Notes: generated from the sequence alone by a model not told the origin. A DNA stretch of 64,000 nt from Tillandsia leiboldiana (GCA_029204045.2 CM055076.1:14061902-14125901); one strand, 5' to 3'; positions 1 to 11,222 are shown, counted from the first letter of the stretch. Made by a program: numbers and translations.

Positions 1-1193
1 AAGCAATGGTCACCCCTTTGGGGGCAGTCTCCCACTTGGTGCCCACCCCCACATATAACACAAGGCCTGTCTCCCGTCCTCGATCCTCCTCCCGGTGCGC
101 TTCGAGATCCCGACTGTGGCCTCCACCGCTTGGGGGGTCGGCTTCCACTAGAAGAGCCTCCCCCGGAGTACTGCTGCTGTCGCTTCCTTTCTTCATGGTG
201 CGCCAGGCCCTCCCTCCGGGCCCGCGTAACCGCGAACCCGCGCTCCACCACCGTGGCCCTGTCGACCACCTTCTGAAAAGTGTGTAAATCGGCCGCTTGC
301 ACCACTTCGAAAATATCACTCCGTAATCCGTCGACGAAAAGTTGCGCCTTGTGGGACTCGTCCCTTATAACGAAAGGGACGCAGTTGGCCAGTCGTACGA
401 ATTCACGCTGATATGCCATCACTGTCTTACTGCCCTGCTGAATGTGGTTCAGGTCGTCTTCCAACTTCTTTTTAACGCTGCTTGAGAAGAAAGCTCCAAA
501 CAGCTCCTGCTTGAACACCGTCCACGATGGAAGTACGGCGGTGCCCTTTGTGGGATCAGGGCGTACCGTCTTCCACCATAAGCGGGCGTTCCCCTCTAAG
601 AAGTGAACCGCCAGGGGAACCTGCTCAACATCTTCCATAAGCAAGTCCTCAAATAACTTTTCCATCGATCCCACCCACTTCTCGACGACCCAGGGATCAG
701 TTGTCTCCCCTTCGAACGTGGGTGGGTCGTACTTCTTAAAATCGGCCAGGTTGGCTCGCACGCGGTCCCGCTCAGTCAGCGGGACTGACCCCTCCCCCGT
801 GGCGGCGGCGGCCAAAGAAGGGGAAGGGGTGACTACGGTCTCCCCCGAGGTACCCCCGCCGGTGGTTCCCGGCGCTGGTCCCGCTGTTGCCGTCGTGGGT
901 ACCGCCGCTGGTGTCGTCGTCTGGAGTGGTGGTACCTCGCCTGCGACAGTCGCTGTAGGGGCCACTCCTGCGCTGATCCCCGTCGTCGGCGCGCCTGACC
1001 CCTACGGAGGGGCCGTGGCGACCGTCACCGTCGCGGCCGGTTGCTGCTGCGTCAACTGACGCACGTGATCCGTGAGAGTCGCCAGCTGCCCCGCCATCTC
1101 CCTCAGCTGTTGTCGCAGGAGCTGGTTCTCCGCGGCCGCAGACGTCGTCGCATCTGCCCCTGTATCCTCGGCCGATGATCTAGTACGGGCCAT
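1..1193 (-). pseudogene. Ty3/gypsy gag, partial, with in-frame stop (element G0)
   Basis: Reading the minus strand from the ATG at 1193 gives a short start (MARTRSSAEDTG), a low-complexity Ala/Pro/Thr linker, then a retrotransposon gag core with the LWWKT and FLEGNARLWW-type motifs, an Arg-rich tail and a zinc knuckle near positions 60-20 (CVICGGGHQVGDCP, CX2CX3HX4C, one residue shorter than the usual CX2CX4HX4C). Gag is the capsid/nucleocapsid protein that packages element RNA. The frame is open to the window edge except for one TAG at 1004-1002. The real start is ATG 1193, because the frame upstream opens only with TTG. The rest of the element lies left of the window. A nucleocapsid gene of a Ty3/gypsy element is firm; the clade is not. 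Confidence 0.85.
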
Positions 1194-1402
1194 GTCTGAA
1201 TGCAAAAATATAAGTCAGCTCTAGATTCCGCTACTAAGCAACAAACCACCTGTCGAGAGAAAAGGACTCAGACTCTTCCCCCCCCCCCCCCCCCTCGATC
1301 ACTCGCGTCCTACTTTCCTATAACCTATCCACTCCATTTCTTTGTAGTTAAGTGTGGTATTCCTGTGAACGTCGGCACGAGTTGTTGTGATTGAAAAGTA
1401 AG

Positions 1403-1414
1403 TCTCTGATACCA
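1403..1414 (-). promoter_or_regulatory. Primer binding site of G0
   Basis: On the minus strand TGGTATCAGAGA lies eight bases inside the LTR end. It matches the 3' end of plant initiator-Met tRNA, the usual primer for minus-strand DNA synthesis. It fixes the element's orientation and the inner edge of its 5' LTR. Confidence 0.85.
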
Positions 1415-1699
1415 TCTTAATCTGTCACGCCCCGGGGGATTAATTTAGCGGAAACGAATTTCAAAAGGTATGTATATTTTTTTTTTTTTTTTTTTTTTTG
1501 AAAACCTTCTTCCCCGGCGCGTGCCCAGATCCGCCGCATATACAGGATCACTCTACAAACGGACAGAGTCTCCCCTGTATATGCACGGCGTCGCGGTTTG
1601 TACAAATTTTCAATAGCGGGTAAACATTCAATCACAACAATCCAATCATACAACCATTCACAATGTGCTGAATAAAACTCACGGCCGATTAGTTTGAAA

Positions 1700-1900
1700 G
1701 GATAAAATCCACGATTTTGAAACGGCGCCCACCCGGCACCTATATTTTGGAAACCCTTTTTGAAAGCAACATAAACTCAGGGGTTTTGGAAAACAGTGCC
1801 CACACGACACTTAGGTTTTGAAATCCATTTTCGCAAACCATAAATCCACAAGGTTTTGAAAACGGTGCCCACACGGCACCCGAGTTTTTGAAATAGTAGT
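1700..1900. repeat. Degenerate tandem repeat in G0 LTR
   Basis: Three imperfect copies of roughly 75-80 bp share a core of the type TTTTGAAAACGGTGCCCAC followed by ACGGCACC. They lie in the U5 side of the LTR. Confidence 0.6.
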
Positions 1901-2289
1901 TTTCGCAATCTGTTCTTTTATTTGCTCTTTTATTTTCCAAAGCGGCCCACAGAGATGTAAAGAAAACTAAACAGTTTATTTGTCACCGTGCCGACATCCA
2001 CACCGATCCCACAAGGGTATCGAGAACCATCCACAGTCTACAAATAATAAATGGAATGCGAAAGGAAGAGATAAAGTACTGATCAGGTCTCCAGGGACCC
2101 AGAACCTCTTGCCGCGGCCTCACCGTCGCCTAACTCTCCCCCCTGTAGGACCCTGTCGCAAAGTGGGAAGTCAGCGACTAAACAAAATGATAACAGCAAA
2201 ACAGGTAAAGAAACGTCCAACCGTAGTCTATCCGGAGCAACCACCCTCGCCAGGGAAAGGTAAAAACAAACACCTGTAAACCTGCAATA

Positions 2290-2412
2290 CTCGATCCCGT
2301 CGGACAACTAAACCGACGGATCGCACCGCGCCCAAGTCGGACAACTAAACCGAATGGGTCGCACCGCTCCCGCGTCGGACAACTAAACCGACGGGTCGCA
2401 CCGCTCACACCT
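2290..2412. repeat. Tandem repeat, about 40-bp unit, three copies, in G0 LTR
   Basis: Three units contain GTCGGACAACTAAACCGA followed by GGGTCGCACCGCTC or a close variant. The G1 LTR has a comparable repeat ending in GGTCGCAC at a similar place (20937-21110), so the position is shared although the sequence is not. Confidence 0.7.
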
Positions 2413-2554
2413 TGGCGCATCCAAGCCCCACAACTAAAGAGGCCCCACGCCGTCCTGTGGGTATACACGGGTCATGGACCACTTTTCCGGAAAAGCGCAC
2501 CCTTCGCGGTGGCCAAACCGCGGGTGCGCGTGTTGCAGCCGAGCATAGTAACCG

Positions 2555-2745
2555 TGAACAATATATATATGTGCATGTATGCGAACCATGTGAGACAATA
2601 TATACATATCTATGTATGAGAACCGTATGGAATAACATATACATATCCGTGCATGAGAACCATATGAAACAATATATATCCACAACATACACCTATCCAT
2701 GCATGAGAACCATATGAAACAATACGTATATCCAATCATAAGAAC
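2555..2745. repeat. Tandem repeat, about 40-bp AT-rich unit, in G0 LTR
   Basis: About five imperfect units alternate ATATACATATC-type sequence with GCATGAGAACCATATGAAAC. Confidence 0.65.
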
Positions 2746-2849
2746 CGTAAAGCCATAAACGAATAATTGATGCCTTCCTAACATGTTTAACCCAAGTACA
2801 CATAAGGTTGACCCCGTCCAACATGATAGAACTAAATGCTAAGACTTAA

Positions 2850-2902
2850 GAATAAAAACCCAAAGTAAAAACCCAAAGTAAAAACCCAAAGTAAAAACCC
2901 AC
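2850..2902. repeat. Short tandem repeat, 13-bp unit, in G0 LTR
   Basis: Four near-perfect copies of AAAAACCCAAAGT. Confidence 0.8.
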
Positions 2903-5592
2903 CTGAATGCAGGCCGATCCCGAACTCCCGCTAGACACTGGGAGGCTGGTGCTGAACTGCTGGGACCTGAACAGTAACTGAAGTCAGAAACAGACCCACT
3001 CATACCCATCCCGGCAACACTACAGCAATACAACGCTAACACGGGGGAACTTAGCCGATTTACGGAACAAGATCCAATTCCCGCTCAACGAGAGCCTACG
3101 TGACTCTAACAAAATGCCCAGTAGGTGTGAAAACACTGTCTAAAGACAGCTGTCGTGTCCAACTTATAATTTGATCCCATGACAAATCTTAAATTGCATA
3201 AAACCTTGAGTTAAATGACCGTTTCGACTCGTTCTTGGAATCCGGGACTCCAAAAGCTGTTCAGTAAAATTTCAGCGCGCTCGTTACGACGAGACGAAGC
3301 TCGTGCTCACAAGTTTGGACTGACACGGATCCCGAGAACAAAGTTGGCCCAAAATACACTTTGGCTTAATAACAACTATGCTAAACCTCTATTATTACTT
3401 GATCAAATTAGGAGTTAAGTGGAGCATCGTGTACAGGGGACTAAGTAGAGTTGAGGGCTCACCTCGGGTGCGCCGGAGGGTGGCCGGAACAGTCGCCGGA
3501 GCAGCACCACAAGATGCCAAGGCTCGGTTATGGCCAAGTCCAGACCCAATCCCAGTCAAACTGCGAACAAGGGTGAGCATCAGTTAGCTTTGGGTCCCAG
3601 AAGGTGGCTGGTCCATGCGGGGTCGAGCGCCGGCGGCCGGAGGCGGCGGCGGCCGGAAGCAAAGCCCGAGCTGGACACTTTGGGTGCAAGTCCCGAGCTC
3701 TGTTACAGGGGTTTCTTGGCCCAAAGCAGAATGATGGGAAATCAACAAATTAACTTTGGAGCCTACCCGGGTAGATGGCCGGAGCCCGGACCGCCGGAGA
3801 TGGCCGGAGACCGAAGCTAGGTGAAATTCGGGTGCAACTATAGAGATCAAGGACTGAACGTTAAAACCTCCATGCAAAGCCACCATTGTCACCAAAATGA
3901 ACAAATAAGCTTACCCTCACGGTTGGCCGGCGTCTGGAGGCGACGGCGACGCGCGGCGGCGGAGCTCGGTTGAAGCTCCAAGGCCGTTAATGGCGGTTTC
4001 CGGCCGAGGGACTCCGGGCCGGTGCAACTTGGACCAAAAGCTTCCTGTTGGTGCCAGGGAGCTTATAGTGGCGATGGCCGGCGGTGGGAGGCAGCGGCGG
4101 CGCCGGACGGCCGAGATCGGCCGAGGTGAAGAAGACCGAAACTAGGGCTCGTCCACACGGGTCCGATCCACAACCGATGGTGGTCAGACCTCGTGGAGGT
4201 GCTGCAGTCGACGAGAGGAGGCGTTTCAACGGTGCTGATCTTGGGTTTGACGGCTGGATAACAGCGGCGCTCCCGATCGGCCAAAATGCCAATTCCGGCG
4301 GCCAAGAGTTCCCGCCGGCGATCGGGACGGCGGCAGCGGCTCGGCCTGCACCCGGATGGTCTCCACGGTGTCAGTAGTCCGCTGGTCATGCCCAAATGCA
4401 AAATCGATGAGAAAAGTTTCATAAACTCACCTCGCCGGAAAGTTGGAAGATGAAGGGTGTCTCCCGCAGCGGCGCTCGGCGGCGGCTGGCACCCGTTTCA
4501 CCACAGCTCGGTTGCGGCTGCCCGGGGAACTCCACAGGCAGGGACTTGATGACCTAGGACCCTCCCGAGCACCTTCCTCTCCAAGACACCTGAGATCAAG
4601 ATGGTTTCTTGATCCCTCTTCTCCGGCGACGGGGTGGCGGCGGCCGGTGCGGGGCTCCCGTGGAGTGCGGCAGAGAAGGGGAGTCTGTTGGAGGGTGCGG
4701 CTAGGGCAAGGGCTCCGGAGTTTAGGGTTTGTGAACCCCAGCTGAAGTATACACATATATATATATGGTTTTGGTACACTTGTTGTTTAGCCCTTCTAGC
4801 TTCAGTAATTAATTGTCCAGCCCCTCCCTGTACACTTCTCTCACATCCTAGTCCTTCTCCAAAGGGTGGCACGCAAAACGAGGCAAGAAGTATAGGGTTT
4901 ACTGTGCAAAAAGCCGCATTTTCACCGTATTTCATGCTTTTCGAGGCGTTCTGGTCGTCGAAACGAAAAAAGGACTTCGCCACGACGTCCGGCTCGACGA
5001 AACCTATCAAATAGCGATTTCTGTTTTTCGACGAAATGCCCGGATAAATTCTCGGTCCACAACTACTGTACAATTAAACAGTAGGACACGCTTCTCGAGA
5101 CTCTCGGATCGTCAAATGAAAATTCCGTCAACGCCATTGCTTCTAGATCGTCGAAACCGATCAAAACGACTACCTGGATCACTATGTTCAGAACCCGAAC
5201 AGTGAATTGGTCAGCGTTTCACTCAATGGAGTCCCGAAATTGGGGTTACTGTTCATCTACAGTAATTCATTTAAGTGACCTTGTGCGCAGACCACTGATA
5301 CATTGGTCGCGACACTCGCCCGCTTCTTCACTGATTTCTGGAAGATCCGACCGTCAGATTGAAAAGTGCTGAATATGAATTTCGCTCAGTTCGACGAGAC
5401 GATCACAACGGTCATCTCGGATTTCCAAGATTACGTCCGGATAAGAAGATAGCATTTTTGTCTCGTAAATAGTGCAACTTGCACACTGGCGATTGACCAA
5501 ATAGGTCAACATAGGTCTTTTGAATTCAAGACCAACTCAAATTTCACCTTTAATCTCTTTATAAAAAAAATAAGATAATTCGAATTACTACA

Positions 5593-7038
5593 CGCCGTTT
5601 GGAAGGGATTAATAAGCTCGTGCATAAAGCTCTGCAAACGGGACGCCAGAACCTTCGAGATGATTTTGGCCAACCCGTTGAGCAGACAGATCGGCCGGTA
5701 GTCCCTCACATCGGCCGCCCCGGCCTTCTTCGGGATGAGACAAATCCACCCGCGATTTAGCTCGTGCAGCTCCATTTGTCCCCGGTACAGATTGTGGAAG
5801 ACCTCCAAGATATCCTCCTTGATAATCCCCCAAAAACGCTGATAGAAGAGTAGCGGAAGCCCGTCTGGTCCCGGCGCTTTGTCCGGGGGAGACGAGAAGA
5901 CGGCACGTCTGATTTCTTGTGTTGTAAAGGACTCCTGCAGGCTAGAAAGGTCCAACCCTTCATTAGCGTAAAGCAACTGTAAGTTTACCGAATTGGAGCT
6001 GCTGGTGACGGTTCCCAATTGATTAGAAAAGAAGTTGAGCAAAAGGGTAGCTATTGCAGAGTGATCAGTATGGATGGTGCGCCCGTCCGTCAACCTGGAG
6101 ATGAAGTTCTTGCTTCTGCGAACATTGGCGTAGAGGTGGAAGAACTTGGTATTCGCATCCCTGGCCTTCAGCCAACTAACTCGCGATCTTTGTTTCCAAG
6201 TCAGCTCCTCTTGAAAACACAACTCTTCAAATCTAGCCTTGAGGCCGGCTCTCAATAAGCTCTCCCTCGTCAGTAAAGCTCTAACCTCCTCCGCCCTATC
6301 AATCCAACTAATCCAGGAAAGGCAACACGTGCCTTGTACCTTTAAAGCAGACTTCAACCCCCTGCCCCAAGCCTTCAGGCCCGTCGTGACTCTCTCGATT
6401 TTAGAAGCGAAGCTGGAGCCATGCGAATCAGACCCCGAGTCAGCGCGCCACGAATTATCGATAACCTCGGCAATCGCCGGGTAGCGCAGCCAAAACATCT
6501 CGAACCTGAAGAGATGAGGAGCGGGAATAAAAGAAAAAGCCGTTAGCACTAGGGGGGAGTGATCCGACCTAGGCCTCGGTAGAGCCTGAAGGGAGGAACG
6601 GGGGAAGACAGACTGCCATTCCCGAGAAATAAGTGCCCGATCGAGACGCTCCAAGGTGGGGGAAGGCCTCCCATTAGTCCAGGTAAAGAGTTTGTTGCAT
6701 AGAGGTAGATCTAGCAAGCCGCAGTTGTTGACAAAGCTCCTAAAAGCCAACATGTCCTGCACATGCGAAGGAGGACCATTCTTGTCACGAACAGAAAGCA
6801 GTAAATTGAAATCCCCCATCAAAACCCACACTCCCCCTATACTGGTACCCAATGCTCTCAGTTCTCGAAAAAACGCTCCTTTAAGCGCAGAGCACGTGGG
6901 TCCATAAATATTGGAGATCGTGAAGGTTGCTCCATCGACTTTCCTTGTCAAAACTGTGTTGAGCGAAAACTCCCCTGTCCAATCCCGGATGCAGTCGAAC
7001 AGGGAAGGGTTCTACGCCGTAAGCAACCCACCCCTCGT
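5593..7038 (-). pseudogene. L1-type LINE ORF2 fragment, truncated at both ends
   Basis: The minus-strand reading starts inside an apurinic endonuclease (TRGGLLTA, then the metal-site motif GDFN and the catalytic SDHSPL). It passes a linker and enters the reverse transcriptase N-terminus (DKAPGPDGLP, IPKKAGAADVRDYRPICL). The endonuclease nicks target DNA and the polymerase copies element RNA there. One TAG interrupts the frame at 7014-7012, where related proteins usually have Trp. The 5' part (ORF1 and endonuclease front) is missing next to the AT tract. The 3' part, including the YxDD catalytic site, is cut off at INPFQTA, exactly where the G0 LTR begins. The residues beyond that point in the long frame are LTR sequence, not LINE. 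Confidence 0.88.
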
Positions 7039-7184
7039 GAAATTTAAATTTAAAATTAGAATTTAAATATAAAATTTGAATTCCAAATTTTAAATTAAAA
7101 TTGAAATTCAAAAATCTAATTTTGAATTTAAAATTTCATTCAAAATATAATTTAAAACTTAAAATATAAAATTTAAATTTAAAT
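7039..7184. repeat. AT-only low-complexity tract
   Basis: About 145 bp made almost only of short A and T runs (AAATTTAAATTTAAAATTAG and similar). It separates the truncated 5' end of the LINE from an LTR fragment. No coding or regulatory signal can be assigned. Confidence 0.7.
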
Positions 7185-7819
7185 TGTCATGTCCCAAGTT
7201 TCAATCCGCGGAAAGCACGGGCGCCATAAACATTCAACAATAATATGTAAATAAATAATTCTAGGAGTTCACAAATATTATACAACAGTGCCTATGAGTC
7301 AACAACTAAACAAATTTGAAAGCAAAAAATAAATAACAGATACAACAACACGTATATTGGCTATATCAAAACGTCGCCATAACTATACATATACATCACC
7401 TTTCAACAACTCACAAATAAAGACATATATGTACATCTCTCAGTGGCCTCACCAAATCATCATATACAAGCTGCTATACAATAACTGAATCTGCATGGGC
7501 GCTCCTCTAACAAGAACTCATCTGGGAAGGAGGGGCTATCTAACTCGATGCCTCCTTGCCTCGAATTATTGCTGGTGTTGAAATTTTTCTTTTATTTTAA
7601 AAAAAAATTCAACAAAAAAAGAGTATGAGAACTATTAATAGTTGCTAGTGGGTACAGTCGATGACAACGACGACCTACACTACTAGATCTATCAGAGGCA
7701 AGATCAATAGTAAATAAATGGTAAATGAACGGAGTAACAAGGCATAATATAACCTAAATTGATAACTACAATATCTATCCTGCCTTTTGAGTAGTAGGGG
7801 AATGTGTGAATAAGACATC
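7185..7819 (-). mobile_element. Diverged Ty3/gypsy LTR fragment
   Basis: It starts on the plus strand with TGTCATGTCCCAAG, the same position and style as the TGTCACGCC ends of G0 and G1. It resembles the terminal part of the G1 LTR in the order of landmarks: an ATTCAAC-rich stretch, a CCTTGCCTCGAA block, then a GTGGGTAC block. The relation is by landmark order, not high identity. It is broken by the LTR-like piece at 7820. Confidence 0.5.
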
Positions 7820-7994
7820 TGTGACGCCCCACTTCCTAGGAGTTCACCAATTCTAGAACTATTTTAGCTCTATCATTTTTAACCCTCTTAGCCTCTTGGG
7901 TCTAGGCTTCGTAAAAAATACTATAATCGGGTTAAGAGGTTTAGCCCTATTATTTTTTTTATATATGACTATTTCAAATCTCGGGGGTGTAATA
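7820..7994 (-). mobile_element. Small LTR remnant with adjacent polypurine tract
   Basis: In minus orientation the piece runs from TATTACACCCCCG to GGGGCGTCACA, close to the TGTTACACCCC...CA ends of many plant gypsy LTRs, with the first G changed. A TATATAAAA run sits inside. The sequence next to it, TTAAAAAAGGGAGGAA (8010-7995), looks like a polypurine tract. Only about 175 bp long, it may be internally deleted. Confidence 0.4.
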
Positions 7995-8010
7995 TTCCTC
8001 CCTTTTTTAA

Positions 8011-8429
8011 GCCTTGACGTCCTCGTCAGGCTAAGGCACACTCACAAGCACTAAGCGATATGAGATTTATCTCGCTAGCCTTAACCGACCTTGTGGGAAG
8101 CCGCGCTCCACCCACAATAGTCATCAGTCGGGGAGCCGCGCTGTAGTGAATTAGACTCGTGCGAAATAGTAGAGTACTGTTAGAAAGTGAGTTGGAGGAT
8201 CTACCTCCATGATTGAGCAAAGTTCCAAGCTTACTCTAGTGTTTTCGGCATGAATTCGGCGCGAAAATGAGTTTTGGAGAGAGTTTGGTATTAAACTTCG
8301 GCTCAAAAGAGATCCCAGCGCAGTCAAAGCGGTTGTGCGTATGTTAGAAATAAATTTCAAGTATGTCGGAATGATTAAGTAGGAGTTAGAGCTTCGTGAA
8401 GAGAAAACATGATTTTTGAGGCAAAAAAA
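8011..8429. other. Unassigned stretch
   Basis: About 420 bp without a convincing ORF. It is probably the interior or leader of an old retroelement because the polypurine-like tract at 7995-8010 faces it. I see no protein similarity. Confidence 0.4.
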
Positions 8430-8876
8430 TTGTGGGCACATAGCCTTCGAGGTTTGGACCTTAGGTCGAGAGTTCGGACCTTGTGAGAGGAGTCCGGACC
8501 TTAAGGAAGCAGTCCGGACCTTCCCTGCGCTGGAAACTGGAAAACCCACGTTTGGGCTCCAGACCTTGAGCCAGGGTCCGGACCGTCAACGCGTAAAGTG
8601 GACAACAACATTCAGGGTCCGGACCTTGGAGCAGGGTTCGAACCTTTCACGCAAGAACCGCCCAAAGAGAGTGGCAAAGATGTAAATACTTGGAGGGTTT
8701 GAAATATAAAAGAGGGGACTTAAACTCTCATCCCTCACCCGTGCCCTCACCCTCTTTCACCCTCTCACACACTCTCTCATCTCTTTCTCTCTCTAGAGGA
8801 AGAGGAAACTCTAGGTGGAAAGGAGGATTTTTGGAGGGTTTTCACCTCTTCCAAAGCACAAAAACGGAAGAGGATA
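8430..8876 (+). promoter_or_regulatory. Palindrome array, TATA box and CT-rich leader of a broken element
   Basis: From 8450 to 8650 the palindrome GTCCGGAC recurs in units such as AGTCCGGACCTT and GGGTCCGGACC. TATAAA follows at 8705-8710, then a CT-rich tract (8740-8800). G1 is inserted at 8877; the interrupted sequence resumes at 30823, where a GTAAGC splice-donor-like site occurs near 30870. The order is the same as upstream of the env-position ORFs in this window, but with GTCCGGAC in place of GATCCGGATC. It could be an LTR or the internal promoter of a related copia element. Confidence 0.5.
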
Positions 8877-9063
8877 TGTCACGCCCCGGGGTCGAAACTG
8901 CGACCCGGGCTCGCCAACAGATCCGCCACCTATGCCAAACTCCGCATAGGCGAAGCGTCCTACCTGCAAGAAATGTGCTACAGCTAACAGATATCAGAGC
9001 TATAAGATAAAAGTGCTGTAAAAATGAAATCAACCACTGTACAACTGGAAATAATGCAACAAT
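8877..9063 (-). mobile_element. G1 3' LTR, distal part (left of Copia-1)
   Basis: Matches 27065-27251 nearly base for base. The sequence jumps from here to 20162, and the uninterrupted copy at 27240-27260 shows the empty site with a single ACAAT. That proves Copia-1 inserted into this LTR. Confidence 0.92.
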
Positions 9064-9354
9064 TGTTGGGTCGTATATAATACGGATCTAAATAGGGGAA
9101 GAAACACCTAGAGGGGGGTGAATAGGTGTAAACGTATAAACACTCCAAAAAAATCGTTGCGATAAAACCCAATGCGGAAAATAAAATAACACGCAAGATT
9201 TTTACGTGGAAAACTCCATCACCGGAGTAAAAAACCACGGGACCGATAACACGGCAGAAATCCACTAGAATTAAAACACGTACAAGGTGATTTACCGTAC
9301 ACACTTACGACTCAACCTTTTCCATACGCTCCTAGAGGATCTTCTCCGCTCGCT

Positions 9355-9545
9355 CCGACGCTTCTCGAATCCACGATCTGCGCCCAACGCCGAATCCACG
9401 GCGTCCAACGTCGAATCCACGACGTCCGACCGAATCCACGGTCTTCACCCAATAGCACCCTTCGAATCCACGAATGTGCCTCGCTCCGAATCCACGAGAG
9501 CGATTGAACCTTGAATCCACAAGGACACGCGAATCCACGCGCCGA
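9355..9545 (-). repeat. Hairpin array with constant TGGATT loop (Copia-1 3' LTR)
   Basis: About eight units, each reading CG-TGGATT-CG in element sense with arms that pair outward. Arm pairs include ACGTCG/CGACGT, ACGCCG/CGGCGT, GACCG/CGGTC, CCTTG/CAAGG and CGCG/CGCG. The arms differ from unit to unit but pair within each unit. The array lies between the TATA box and the primer site, so it would be in the RNA leader. A second copy lies at 19110-19300 in the right LTR. Confidence 0.85.
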
Positions 9546-9884
9546 TTTTGGGGTAAATCGTTGTTTTTGGGTGGTGATGATCCGCCGAATACTTAGATCA
9601 AAGATAGATCGGAAATACCATCTAAGTATTCATTAGTTTGATTTAACTCAAGATGTGAGTAAGAAAACCTTGAATCAAACTAATCAATATAGATGAAGAA
9701 ACATAGAGTATTCTCTAATGATTTCCTTTCTTCTCTATATGTGGATCTATAGCCGTATAAAATGATATATGAAAATGACGGCTATGTGGATTGACCCTAG
9801 AAAGAAAGACATAGGGTCTATTTATAGGTTAGAAACCCTAGGAAGGAGATAAGAATCAAAAACCTGCCATTTCTGGATTTTTAC

Positions 9885-10185
9885 GGACGGCGATCCGGAT
9901 CGTGATAACTGGGATCCGGATCGTCATAACGAATCAGCCAATTTCCAGAAAAACGAAGGTTCGGGATCCGGATCATGTGACTACGATCCGGATCGTTCAT
10001 ACAGTTCACCAAACATCAACGTTCGGGATCCGGATTGCGAAGCAGGATCCGGATCGCTCAAGGTAGATGGTAAACTCAACGTTCGGGATCCGGATCAAGA
10101 GACTACGATCCGGATTGCAACGATGTATGAACGAACCACCTTCGGGATCCGGATCGAACAGCCTGATCCGGATCCTGAACATGTC
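9885..10185 (-). promoter_or_regulatory. GATCCGGATC palindrome array in copia U3
   Basis: About ten copies of ATCCGGAT-centred palindromes in paired units of roughly 60 bp, separated by CCCGAA-type spacers, directly upstream of the TATA box. Repeated palindromes in U3 are a known Sirevirus trait (with other sequences); an enhancer or factor-binding role is inference. The same array is in the other LTR (19640-19935) and in Copia-C, A and B. Confidence 0.8.
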
Positions 10186-10401
10186 CCAAGTCCAGTTTTT
10201 GATTTTTATGCAATGAAAGATTCTTCCAAGTGTTTCTACACTACAAGAAGTATTCGGATCACACAAATTCTTTAGTTAAACATACCTGATCCTTTTGAAT
10301 TCTTCTTTCTTGAGATTGAGTTAAATGATCCAACTTTCTTCACCTTCAATCTTCAGGACTTGAAACTTTCGCGAAACTACGCCAACTCAAATTCCGTAAC
10401 A

Positions 10402-10413
10402 ATCTCCCCCTTT
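10402..10413 (-). promoter_or_regulatory. Polypurine tract of Copia-1
   Basis: AAAGGGGGAGAT on the minus strand abuts the 3' LTR. It primes plus-strand DNA synthesis. The identical tract precedes the 3' LTRs of A and B. Confidence 0.9.
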
Positions 10414-11222
10414 GGCGGTTTCGTGACAAAACACAGATCCACTAAAGAAAATTCAAAAAGATATTTTTGTTGCTATCACCATACAACAAAAATTTACAAT
10501 GGAGATCCAAAATACAATACATGAGTTAAACTCCTAAAACAGACTCTAGACTTAGACATCTGTACTCTCTGCAAAAAGAAATCATTCTTGACAAAAGAAA
10601 TCGTTAGATACCTCAAGAATTTTGTATCATTCAAAAACCACAAACAGAGATGAAGTTTAAACTCATTTATACTTACCATGACATTTATATTCAGATATGT
10701 AAACAGATCATAGTTAAAAACACCAACATATCTTCTTTGCAAGTAAAAACCAAATGTCATGAACATGTTTGTGACAAACTTATATATATATAGATATGTA
10801 ATTGATCAGAGTTAAGAACCAACATATCTTCTATGCAATCAAAAACCAAGTGTCACAAACTTGTTAGAGAACATCAACTTGTTAGTTATATTACATGCCC
10901 AAATAGTTAGCAAATAGTTAGTCGAGGCATGCATTCAAAACAACTGAAAAACCTCAAGTTGAAGTTCTACTTACCTTTGTGTTTCAACTTACCTTTGATG
11001 TTCCAACACATCATCATGTTCAATCAAACATTGTTCAAGTTTTCTCTATAAACTCTCTCCCCCTTTTTGTCACAAAATTAGCCAAAAACACAAAAATTTA
11101 AGGAGAGTTAAAGATTTCAAAAATTGTTCCGAAAAATAAGAACTAGAACTAAAAGTAAGTCCTAAAAGCTGAACTAAAGTCTAAAAAGGTAAAATCCTGC
11201 ACAAAAACTGTTAAAGCAAAAA
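10414..11222 (-). other. 3' untranslated region between env-position ORF and polypurine tract
   Basis: AT-rich with no supported ORF. A second purine tract, AAAAAGGGGGAGAG on the minus strand (about 11069-11056), occurs in a GTGACAAAAAGGGGGAG context that is repeated and expanded in Element A. Confidence 0.7.

Larger units (their letters stand above)
1423..5592 (-). mobile_element. 5' LTR of Ty3/gypsy element G0 (about 4.2 kb)
   Basis: In element orientation the LTR runs from TGTAGTAATTCG (at 5592) to GGGGCGTGACA (at 1423), with TG...CA ends. The inner edge is fixed by the primer site. The outer edge is where the LINE reverse-transcriptase reading breaks off after Gln-Thr-Ala. A TATA-like run (TATATATATATG) lies near 4745-4765, so most of the LTR, about 3.3 kb, would be transcribed leader. 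It contains several tandem repeats (listed separately), a T-run near 1480-1499 and CGGC-rich sequence at 3450-4700. No coding capacity is evident; the ORFs here are short and overlap on both strands. The outer edge is inferred from one side only. Confidence 0.7.
9064..10401 (-). mobile_element. Copia-1 3' LTR
   Basis: 1338 bp. In element sense, U3 holds an array of GATCCGGATC palindromes (about 10180-9890), then TATAAATA (9826-9819), then a leader containing the hairpin array (9545-9355), ending TATACGACCCAACA. It differs from the right LTR at a handful of bases (for example near 9573, 9640, 9960 and 10060). Confidence 0.93.

Noticed and set aside
4498..5073. 191-codon ORF on the minus strand in the G0 LTR
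   Set aside because: It spans the TATA-like run and the U3/leader boundary, has no domain, and overlaps frames on the other strand.
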